Shown here one piece after another: positions 55,848 to 64,000 of a DNA stretch of 64,000 bases. The position numbers were made by a program, and so were the translations under genes. The number at the start of each line of letters is the position of its first letter. The stretch's first letter is position 1. Under the pieces are notes generated by a model, which saw only the letters and a list, made by a program, of their open reading frames with translations, searched no databases and was not told the DNA's origin. The stretch is from Batkoa obscura (lineage: Eukaryota > Entomophthoromycota > Entomophthoromycetes > Entomophthorales > Batkoaceae): NCBI GenBank assembly GCA_030770535.1, contig JASVEC010000002.1:682001-746000 (forward strand), written 5' to 3'.

Positions 55848-58330
55848 ATGTTAGACTTCCTTGACTATTTTTTGAAACGAGAAATCAAAGTAACCCTCAG
55901 TTCCTTTATCTATCAAAAATTAGTATGAGTATTGATAGCTTTATTCTTATTACTTCTACTCTCGATACTAAAAGCTTCTGACAACAGTAATCCAATTATA
56001 TATTAAACAGTAACTTTTATCAATTATACTTAATACTAGCTATTTACGATAAACGGAAAAAACCGAAGGATTTGGGTAAATTTCGGTAAAACGGTAAAGG
56101 AATAAAGACATAAAATTAATTCAATATAACTAGGAAGCAGAACTCTAGACTAGATCAATGTTTGGTTGATTGGATCTACCCAACGTGGTACACAATAGAT
56201 GATGAAGTTTTAAAAACATATGGTTTAGATGTTTATATGTTTAGATGTTTATATGTTTATATGTTTTTAAACTTCATTCATTTGATATTGACTTTCAGCT
56301 TAGTATTTTTTCCTTTTGCAATAGTGTTAATCATTTTCAATTATATTCTTGGTAATTGAAGTAGGGGAAGACCCAAGGAATTCCAATGGAAGTTCAATTT
56401 ACAAGTATTTAATCTGTTGGGCCAATCAAGAAGTAATGTAATTTGGGCTAATACTACTTTTTCTTGGATTTCAGTTGCTACTATTTGGCTTCTGATTTAT
56501 AGGTATATTTTGGAATATATTCATCTGAGGCAAGTTTATTTTGGACCAGAAAAGTATATGGAATTGGATAGTAGTTTAGAAATTATAGTATTGAATTTAC
56601 CAATGGAGTTAAGAGACCAATAAAAGTTTAAGAGATTTGTAGGTGAGTTGAATTTAAGATTTAAAGTTAAAGATTGTTTTGTAGTGTTTAAAGCATCAAA
56701 GCTCGTTCAACATGTTAAAAATATAACTGTTTGATAGAAGAAGTAGAAATCAAATTGATGACAAACGTAGATAGATCTGGTTGCTGCAAACAGATTGGTT
56801 TTAAAAATAAACTTAAAAACCCATTCTTTATCAAAACAGAAAATAAACTAAATCGATTTGACGCTATTTCCATCAACTTTTACAACTCAACGAAAACATA
56901 TAATTTGATTCAAGATGATTGAATTAATTATTAACTATGGTTTTTATTTCTTTCGAAGATCTATACAAAGTACACTTTGCTATTCAAGAATTAGAGAAGG
57001 ATATAGGTTCCAAATTAGAAATTATAATTAATCCACCTGATTTTATATTAACACTACACCCATAAGATATAATATGGGATAACATACAACCCAGCTATGA
57101 AAATAGAACAAAAAAATCTGCTTTCTATATTTTACTTTTCTTAATTATTTATTGTTAACCGCAATTTCAATCATCATTGCTACCGGCTTACCAACCACTA
57201 CTCTCATCAATTCAATTACTGAAAATAAGTGGCATCTGGACACTAAGGTGGCCGAAAAGATGCTACTAAATGGTGCTGCATCCCCGTTAGTCGTATTATG
57301 GGTCATATTAATTATGCAATATATTTTAAAAAAATCTTCAATTTGTCAAGGAGCAAACGGGAATGTTTTTTTTGGCTTAATTACTTTTTCTATCTTTTAA
57401 GCGCTATTTGAGCGGAAAAATTGCTACTAAAATTCTTAAATACAAAAACATCCCCAAATAGTCATTCTGTAGATCGAAGAATATTGTCCAAATATTTTGC
57501 TTTTTTATCGATTAGTTACTTAATAGCAACTAATGTAATAACCGTTTTGTCAGGTGTGATAAAAGATATGTAAGAGGCTAGTATGCATTTATCAAAAGGT
57601 TTTATAGAAACAAGTTGTCATTTAATTATGTCCATTATTACTAAAGCAACAGACAATGTTATTACCTCTGTATTTTGAACTAATCAATTAGCTGTCAATG
57701 TTTAAGTTATTTAGTAAAATTTATAAAAATCATAAGTTTTCTTAAATATATGATTCATAGTTATACTTTTTATTACTTACCAAGTGTACTTAAATTGTTC
57801 ACTTCTCCTCAGTCTTTTGATTGCTCTACCGATTATATACGTCAATATCTTAATTCAAATATTTTATTATTATTACCCACCTCTTCACTCATTATAATTC
57901 CATTTGTAATCATCAATTCAACAATTCGATATTTTATTTATAAACATCAATTATTAAACTAACACCAGAGAAGAACAGTATTTGGGGTTGTCCGAATTGG
58001 TTCCAGAATTTACTTAAATTAATCCAAATTTTAAATTTTTAAATTTGTGTCTAATGTTATTTCTGTTAAATATTTAATAGATATATAACTATATGATTAT
58101 ATAAATAGAGTTATTGACTTTATTTTTTGTTGAAGCAAAAATAAAATGCAAACTTTCATAACTAAACTTCGAAATGGAATTCTTGAAAATTTCAATATAA
58201 TAGGGAAGAGTATACAATATAAACATTGCAATACATTTACACCAATTTTAACAACTACTTACAACAACCCAGGATTTATGGAATTTTATAATAAAACAAA
58301 AAAAGAAAAGATATACTGTCAAAGTTTACT
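55848..58330 (+). pseudogene. CSC1/RSN1 pseudogene (non-processed duplicate)
   Basis: Decayed paralogue of the gene at 51217-53792 in opposite orientation. Remnants in the correct order: exon-1 equivalent (55848-55999, with LKREIKVTLSSFIYQ, then a TGA stop), exon-2 equivalent (about 56033-56077, IYDKRKKPKDL, still between AG and GT), VDWIYPTWYTIDDEVLKTYG at 56162, GQSRSNVIWANTTFSWISVA at 56417, core helices at 57152-57357, a MITE insertion at 57359-57455, RYFIYKHQLL at about 57930, and a C-terminal remnant YNNPGFMEF near 58270. Several in-frame stops and frameshifts make it non-functional. Because intron positions are retained, it arose by DNA duplication, not retroposition. The right limit is uncertain. 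Confidence 0.85.
57359..57455 (-). mobile_element. G4-MITE copy 23, inside the RSN1 pseudogene
   Basis: 97 bp, GGGAATGT to ACATCCCC, flanks AAAC and AAAT. The parent gene supplies the empty-site comparison: removal of the element and one 4-bp flank gives a sequence aligning with the parent's CAAGGTGCAACAACACATAG. Confidence 0.93.
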
Positions 58331-58438
58331 ATTGATGATAATAAGCTTAATAATAACGCTACTTGTTGATTTTTATTTCCTGTTTCCCTTAGAGGACTAA
58401 TTTTATACGTTGTTTGATTAGTTATAGCTTGATTATAT

Positions 58439-58535
58439 GGGGATGTATTTTTGTGTTTAAGAATTTTTTTAATAGCTTTTCCACTCAAATAGCGCTTAAA
58501 AATGCAAAAAGTAATGAAGTCAAAAAAACACCCCC
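58439..58535 (+). mobile_element. G4-MITE copy 24
   Basis: 97 bp, GGGGATGT to ACACCCCC, ATAT duplications at 58435-58438 and 58536-58539. Confidence 0.9.
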
Positions 58536-58644
58536 ATATTCTTTCAATGAATGTAAAAGTTTTGGGTTTAATATAAATAGAAATCAACATGATTATTCAA
58601 AAATAAGTAATAATAGCAATAAAATATCAACGTTGCAACCTATT

Positions 58645-59108
58645 TGTGAAATATCGCTTTGTCAGTCCCATGGTTAATTATAACATAACAATCGCCTAAG
58701 CTGTTGTGTTCTCGAGCTCAGAGGAAATCAATCCCATGTTCTTATTTTGATTTGTTATGAGAATTTCTAGCTCCATCCAAAAGAATATCATCTTCTCATT
58801 TTGATATTTATACTTTTCAGAGTATAAAAGAGTTTACAGAGTATAATAGTTCGAGGCTTTTTAACTGAATTATTACCTGATATCTCGAACATTTAATAAA
58901 ACCACTAAGTTTTCTTAATAGTATTTTACATAGGTTTTACATTAGTATTGTCTATTCTATTTGTCTTATATAGCTAGTAACCTATTACGTGATATTCCTC
59001 ATAACCCAAGTCTATCTTAGTCACATAAACTAAGACCTTTCGACTTATAGTGTAGTCAACCCAGCAATAGCTGTTCTTGACTCCAAACACTGAGTACCAG
59101 ATTTCACA
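58645..59108 (-). mobile_element. Solo LTR C (LTR retrotransposon fossil)
   Basis: 464 bp, same length and family as LTR A at 32071 but in the opposite orientation; TG...CA ends with the inverted TGTGAAAT. No internal region and no clear target duplication. Looks whole as an LTR; high similarity to LTR A suggests modest age. It appears to sit in the 5' part of the transposase-like relic. Confidence 0.85.
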
Positions 59109-59372
59109 ATACCAAGTAAGTTTGAAAATGCAGCAAGAAAAACGGATTTATGTAATATATATGCCTAGTATACAGTTAGAAAAAAGTTATTTGAAAATAA
59201 AATAAATACAGCAATAAAAAACAAAGCGGAGATAAAAGAAATTTTCAATGAAGAAGAAAACTATACAAATTACATAAATTCTTTGCTGATACTCAAAAAA
59301 AACATTTAATGAAACTATTAAAAAATCAAATAATAAAAGTTGTATAATGATTTTAGATCTTAAACAAAATAT

Positions 59373-59470
59373 GGAGCTGTTTTTTTTAGTTTCATTATTT
59401 TTCCATTTTTTAAGCGCTATTTATGTGGAAAAATTGTCAGTAAAATTCTTAAATACAAAAATACATCCCC
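59373..59470 (-). mobile_element. G4-MITE copy 25, in the transposase-like relic
   Basis: 98 bp, GGAGCTGT to ACATCCCC, ATAT at 59369-59372 and 59471-59474. Coding similarity continues in the same frame on both sides. Confidence 0.92.
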
Positions 59471-59752
59471 ATATGGAAATAGGAATAAGACCAGATTCAA
59501 TAACTTTAGATCATTATAATAAACAAGCTATATCAGTATTAGGTTTTGGTGTTTTATATTTAGAAGATGATAAAACAATAGGCAAAGTTTACTTTGATTA
59601 TTTATCTGAAATATTGAACCATGATTCAGCATATGCAGGGGATTGTTTAATCGATTTGTCTATACAAAGCTTTTATTTAAAAAGTTCACAAAAATTAATA
59701 TATGGGCAGATGCAGGAGATCATTTTAGATCCCAAGAGTTCCTACATTATAT

Positions 59753-59851
59753 GGGGATGTATTTCTTTGTTCAAGAATTTTACTAACAATCTTTCCGCTC
59801 AAATAGTGCTTAAAAAGTGGAAAAAATAATGAAACCAAGAAAATCATCCCC
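59753..59851 (+). mobile_element. G4-MITE copy 26, in the transposase-like relic
   Basis: 99 bp, GGGGATGT to TCATCCCC, ATAT at 59749-59752 and 59852-59855. Lies between the HFRSQEF and NFFAEHHGK remnants. Confidence 0.92.
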
Positions 59852-60005
59852 ATATGTTTAAAGAAACTCATAAAATAAATAGTAGTTTGAATGTCAACCT
59901 TAATTTTTTTGCTGAGCATCATGGAAAAAGTATAGCTGATGGACATTTTGGAAACCTTTCAAAATGGAAAAGTAGTTTTGAACCATTAAGCAAAATAGAA
60001 GATAT

Positions 60006-60103
60006 GGGGATGTTTTTTGACTTCACTACTTTTTCCATTCTTTAAGCACTATTTGAGCGTAAATTTTATTAGTAAAATTGTTAAACATAAAAATACATCC
60101 CCA
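60006..60103 (-). mobile_element. G4-MITE copy 27
   Basis: 98 bp, GGGGATGT to ACATCCCC, ATAT at 60002-60005 and 60104-60107; at the 3' limit of the transposase-like relic. Confidence 0.92.
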
Positions 60104-61321
60104 TATACTAAAAAAGGAGTTTTATAAAGAAAATACTTTTAATATAAAATGATTATAATCTTTAAAAAGAAATAGATGTAATTAGCTAGAAGCAATTTAA
60201 AACTGTTAAACAATAACTTTAAAAAGTAGCTTTAAAAATCTGTTATAAAAAATATAATAATATTAAATATTATATTAAAACATATTCAATAAATAATTTT
60301 ATTTCATAACTATTTTATATATATTATACTTTATAACAATTCTTTTAGTAATAGTAAACCAATTTAATATTAAATCAATACCTTTATTTTAGCTTCTTAA
60401 TAGCCATACTTTCTATTCAACAAGTTCAAATTTTTGGTTTTCTTTTTATAAAGTTGATAACTCAGGTTTCATTAATTAACGACCTTTTATATTTAGTAAG
60501 AAAGCGACCAGCCATAGTTTCTACATAAATATACTCAAGGGGAAATCATTTAGCACCTAGTTCAAGTATGTAGTTGACTAATCTTTCCTTTTCTGAATTA
60601 GCCAGCTTTAATTTTAGTACAATTCCTTTGATTAAAAGTACAGGATTCTTATAAATTAAAGTTGAACTATTAATATTAAATAGTTAGCATCATACTTGTT
60701 GGTGTTTTTTGTTTTAATAGCTTTGGGTGCTTTGGTAATATTTTTCTGATAATATTTATTTTTTATTATACGATGTTTAATAAAAAATCGTTTTTTCTTA
60801 TATTATTTAATTTTATACTTTTTACTTCACGAACTCATAAATCCTTATCGACTCAAAGCCATACTATTAATTATTACTTTGAAAAGCTATATTATATATA
60901 TATTATAGTAAGATATGATATTTGGTATTGTAGTATTTAATTGCTCTTTTTAAATTATGATTATTTGATTTATAAATAAATTATTTTGATGAACGTGATT
61001 TAGGTTTAATTCATCACCGTATTTATATATTTACAATTTACTTATGGGGATGTATTTTTTCATTTAAGAATTTACTAACAATTTTTCCATTCAAATAACG
61101 CTTAAAAGATGGAAAAAGTAGTGAAATAAAAAAAAACATCCTCTTATACTATTATTTTGACTATAAATTTAAAAAATTAAAAACGTTTTTTACCAAAATT
61201 GAAAACTTCTTTATTAAAATTGAAATGTGGTTGTGCGATATAGCCCATTTGACTTGAATAATGTATCAAAAAAAGTACAGAATAATTAAAGAACAAATAA
61301 CAAATGAATTATTCCATCAAA
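60104..61321. other. Intergenic with one MITE
   Basis: Very AT-rich; holds the MITE at 61046-61143 and the 3' region of the OPT gene. No gene recognised. Confidence 0.6.
61046..61143 (+). mobile_element. G4-MITE copy 28
   Basis: 98 bp, GGGGATGT to ACATCCTC, TTAT direct duplication at 61042-61045 and 61144-61147. Lies 178 nt downstream of the OPT stop. Confidence 0.91.
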
Positions 61322-63388
61322 TTAACATCTTTTTGGATTATTTTCGGGACATCCGAACCCTACAGCATATTTGCCTTGATCGACTCCAGCAATAGTTAAT
61401 ATAGCTGTTACTAATCCACCGATTCCTTCTCCACCTATCATTCCTGCTGCAATCGACATCATTAGAAGACTATGACTCTCTGGATTACGTTTATTCCAGA
61501 AATATCCAAATATAGCGCCTATAGAAAGCGTAATAGGAACAGCTGGTTGAGGAACACAGAAGGCTAAGCCTATAACCCCAAAGTTAGGTATATAATTGCT
61601 GTATTTTTTCAAAAATTTGCTTTTCAATAAAGCACCTATAATACTAACACATCCCATCACTATACAAGCAATACGACATGATGATGGGAATAATTTATCT
61701 GCTCCACTAGTAAGTAGTAATGCAAGACTTTGAAATGATGCTGCACCAGGGGCAGGGAAAGGACAAAGTAGATCAGGAGTTTTGCTTAAAATACAAGGAT
61801 ATCCAGCAGCAAACAACTGAAAGATAGCTACAGCGACAAAAATACCAGGGATAGTTGCTAAAACTTGAGCATAAAATTGATATTTTGGTGCAGCACCTAC
61901 ATCATGGCCAGTTTTCAAATCTCCAACCATTTCTGAAGCTTGTAATATTGTTTGAGTACTATAACCAGTAAGCATTAAACTGCTTGATAGTGCCATGTTA
62001 ACATCAGCAGATGGAATGACTGAAAATATAATTTGAACTATTTTAGATATAGCACCACCTGAATTTATATTTGTTTGTGCTGCAATCAAAGTTCCAACAT
62101 AGGAAAGTAAGAAACTTAAGATGGCACATAAAATAGTTTTACCAATCCCAATATCTAAATAGAAATGATTTACCAAAATGTTTACTACTAGCGAGGTTAT
62201 AAGACCAACAACCCACATCCAAGTTGGAACTTGTTCGTTTGGTGGTGCAGGATCATCATGATCTTCATATTCTACATCTTGTACATTTGATGGCGAGAAG
62301 CGTCTATAGTAGCAATTCTTTAAAGAAATTAATGGACCCTTCAATCCAGTGAAAACAGTATCATAATTAACTATTAATTCAGTGAAACTGTATGCAAGCA
62401 TCATTATGATACCAATCCAAAGATTCCATTGTACAATAGAAGTACCCGTGGGATTCTGAGTAATAACTAAACTCTTTCCAACAATATCTGTTAAATAAAA
62501 AACACAAGGTCCAATTATGCCCCAGGCAAGCAAGGCTCCAGCAAGGAAAGAAAATGAAGTATTTAATCCAACCATCATTCCACAACCAAAAAATGCAGGA
62601 GTAACCTGTGCTCTCCATCCCCAAATAGCATCCACAGCTATCACACTGGCGTTATTAGCGGCTGATCCAACCCAATAAAAGAAATGAAGGTCCCATAAGA
62701 AGGGAACAAAAAAAGTAAATACACGATAAAGTAAAGAGCCAGCAAATGGAACCATCATATACCAAAGTTGTTTGGAAGCATTGCTGCTTGATTTTTTATG
62801 GAGGTTCTTAATCACTTGAGATACTGCAGCTGGTCCTGGAAAAGGAAGTTTCTGTTTTAAAACAAAAGTGGTTCTCAAAGGAATAGCAAAAAACATGCCA
62901 TAAAATGAAGCTGGAATAAGCCAACAAATTAATAATCCCCATGAAAGATGAAGTGGTGGAAATAACCCTAAGCGATATGCAGCTGGGATAACAGAAGAGA
63001 AGACGACTGTTAATCCAGCAGTTGCGGTAGCAGCTGTTTGTATTGTACAGGTTTCTCTGACACCAAGTGGGCCTCCACCAAGATAAAGTGGTAAATGAGA
63101 CATTAATTGAACAATACCAAAACCAGCAATTGAACCAAAGAAAGATCCTAAAAATTGCCATCCAGCTTTCAAACCCATATATATATTACTTGCACCAAGG
63201 ATACAGCCTAAAAGAGTACCAACAGCAATAGAACGGAATGTGAATTGATAATCTACTATATCTTCTGGAACGTCACGATCATTAATATTTTGAATTTGAT
63301 ATCTAGTGTCATCCTTTTCATTGATGTATGCATCATCCTTTTCACTCATAAAGGCGTCATCAACGTAGCTTTTTTCACCGGAAGTCAT
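61322..63388 (-). CDS. OPT-superfamily transporter (YGL114W-like)
   Basis: Proton-coupled transporter of oligopeptides or metal chelates in the OPT superfamily. 688 aa, single exon. Seen: acidic hydrophilic N-terminus, then QFTFRSIAVGTLLGCILGAS followed by NIYMGLKAGWQFLGSFFGS (about 50-90), the family hallmark at helices 1-2; GPLGVRETCTIQTAATATAG (about 104-123); KQKLPFPGPAAVSQVIKNLH (about 173-192); a charged loop with EYEDHDDPAPPNEQ (about 372-385); and MVGDLKTGH in the C-terminal half, then helices to the end. The NIYMGLKAGW and PTG-type motifs place it nearer the YGL114W/YSL-like clade than the classical OPT1 peptide transporters. Substrate unknown. TATAAATAC (minus) lies about 45-53 nt before the ATG. 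Confidence 0.92.
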   Translation of the reverse strand: MTSGEKSYVDDAFMSEKDDAYINEKDDTRYQIQNINDRDVPEDIVDYQFTFRSIAVGTLLGCILGASNIYMGLKAGWQFLGSFFGSIAGFGIVQLMSHLPLYLGGGPLGVRETCTIQTAATATAGLTVVFSSVIPAAYRLGLFPPLHLSWGLLICWLIPASFYGMFFAIPLRTTFVLKQKLPFPGPAAVSQVIKNLHKKSSSNASKQLWYMMVPFAGSLLYRVFTFFVPFLWDLHFFYWVGSAANNASVIAVDAIWGWRAQVTPAFFGCGMMVGLNTSFSFLAGALLAWGIIGPCVFYLTDIVGKSLVITQNPTGTSIVQWNLWIGIIMMLAYSFTELIVNYDTVFTGLKGPLISLKNCYYRRFSPSNVQDVEYEDHDDPAPPNEQVPTWMWVVGLITSLVVNILVNHFYLDIGIGKTILCAILSFLLSYVGTLIAAQTNINSGGAISKIVQIIFSVIPSADVNMALSSSLMLTGYSTQTILQASEMVGDLKTGHDVGAAPKYQFYAQVLATIPGIFVAVAIFQLFAAGYPCILSKTPDLLCPFPAPGAASFQSLALLLTSGADKLFPSSCRIACIVMGCVSIIGALLKSKFLKKYSNYIPNFGVIGLAFCVPQPAVPITLSIGAIFGYFWNKRNPESHSLLMMSIAAGMIGGEGIGGLVTAILTIAGVDQGKYAVGFGCPENNPKRC

Positions 63389-64000
63389 TTTTTAATGATG
63401 AATAAAAATTAGAAAAAAACAATAAAGCAAGGGTATTTATAATCTAATCAAGTTCTGAAGAGCAATTACTTAATTTAGATGGATTTTGAATAAACAGGAA
63501 ATTTATTTTTAGAGGACAGCTAGATATTCTGGCAAGCAAAGTGTGTAAGATTAAAGAAATAGGCTAATTCACTAAATGAGTAAAAATAATAAACCTCGCG
63601 TTTAATTATAATTAATATAAAATACAAGGATATACAGGACAGATATATTTATTTAGTATAAATAAAAGAACTTTCAAAATATATAAACAATGCTTATATT
63701 TGAAATTTTAATTTGTCTCTAATTTATAGACTATATTGGAAGTGTTTTTTGTTTATTAATTTTACTATTAATTTTTTCTCTCAAATTGCACTTAAAAAAC
63801 AGAAAAAATAATGAAACTAAAAAAACACCCTCATGTCGTTCTTTTAATAGTTGTCCAATGTTGATTAATTTTGTTAGAACCCAATCCTGAAATAAGGGAT
63901 GGTCTATATTTGTCCTTTGTTACTTTATTGTTTCTAATCGAAATTAAATTTGGAGAATAAATTAGAACTTTGAAAAGCATGAAAATTGTACTAAAAATAT
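63389..64000. other. Upstream of OPT gene, with one MITE
   Basis: Contains the OPT promoter (TATAAATAC at 63433-63441, minus) and the MITE at 63737-63832; no other feature. Confidence 0.6.
63737..63832 (+). mobile_element. G4-MITE copy 29 (diverged)
   Basis: 96 bp, TGGAAGTG to ACACCCTC; flanks ATAT and ATGT, one mismatch. Confidence 0.82.

Larger units (their letters stand above)
59109..60001 (+). pseudogene. Relic of a transposase-like gene, interrupted by MITEs
   Basis: Separate coding remnants on the plus strand lie between MITEs: ILDLKQN near 59349; ISVLGFGVLYLEDDKTIGKV near 59535; DYLSEILNHDSAYAGDCLID near 59605; an acidic/His block with HFRSQEFLHY at about 59725-59750; then LNVNLNFFAEHHGKSIADGH at about 59888-59946 followed by FGNLSKW. 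The pattern Asp-rich strand, HFRSxEF, NFFxEHHGK, DGHFG recalls a large group of unnamed, probably DDE-type transposase genes repeated in early-diverging fungi; I cannot name the superfamily. Part of its 5' end may lie left of the LTR at 58645. The relic is not functional as it stands: it holds three MITEs, an LTR and at least one frame change. Confidence 0.55.

Noticed and set aside
59347-59829. 160-codon open frame on the plus strand
   Set aside because: Both ends are read through MITE sequence and only the middle matches the transposase-like relic; it is a chance fusion, not a gene.
60697-60780. Possible further MITE copy
   Set aside because: A GGTGTTTTTTG start is suggestive, but the AAGCGCTATTTGAG core and right end are not recognisable.
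1885-63832. CRISPR-like interpretation of the repeated 100-bp units
   Set aside because: Units occur in both orientations, are irregularly spaced by hundreds to thousands of bases, and have target duplications; the genome is eukaryotic.

Overview
The window is nuclear DNA from a fungus and is strongly AT-rich. Introns are few and short (about 42-64 nt, GT...AG). Core promoters are TATA-type, and there are three nuclear-type tRNA sites. The gene set is typically fungal: kexin, two S28 prolyl-type peptidases, a CSC1/RSN1 channel, an MRP-type ABC transporter, a DHA1 drug transporter, an OPT transporter, a tyrosinase and small Ser-rich GPI-type wall proteins. A Ras gene with five introns and an intron-bearing DCAF15-like gene argue against budding yeasts. 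An early-diverging lineage such as Zoopagomycota is my guess, at low confidence.

Layout. 1-0.8 kb: 5' part of a Ras gene (minus), then tRNA-Val. 2.9-8.9 kb: three small Ser/Thr-rich secreted proteins, two of them a tail-to-tail paralogous pair, with many short transposons. 9-16.4 kb: tRNA-Ser, two tRNA-Cys genes in opposite orientation, a seven-exon coiled-coil gene, two F-box-like paralogues and a RAD51-paralogue-like gene. 17.3-21.4 kb: tyrosinase, possible remains of a membrane-protein gene, and a DCAF15-like gene. 22-30 kb: MFS and ABCC transporters. 30-34.5 kb: intergenic, with solo LTRs and short transposons. 34.5-42.4 kb: a repetitive Asp/Lys-rich secreted protein, a small secreted protein, kexin and a 61-aa secreted peptide. 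44.2-50.4 kb: two S28 peptidase genes pointing away from each other. 51.2-58.3 kb: an intact CSC1/RSN1 gene and, head-to-head with it, a decayed duplicate. 58.4-60.1 kb: a transposase-like relic holding an LTR and several short transposons. 61.3-63.4 kb: OPT transporter.

The dominant feature is a non-autonomous DNA element of about 95-100 bp, present as some 29 recognisable copies plus one fragment. Its ends are GGGGATGT...ACATCCCC and it is flanked by 4-bp AT-rich target duplications, most often ATAT. All copies lie between genes or inside relics; none lies in an intact gene. None is seen from 7.8 to 24.0 kb or from 24.2 to 31.7 kb.

Functionally the window joins secretory-pathway processing (kexin), secreted peptidases and wall or matrix proteins with membrane transport. 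I see no operon or biosynthetic cluster. Exon coordinates were worked out by hand from splice signals and reading-frame continuity; family assignments rest on motif recognition, not on database searches.
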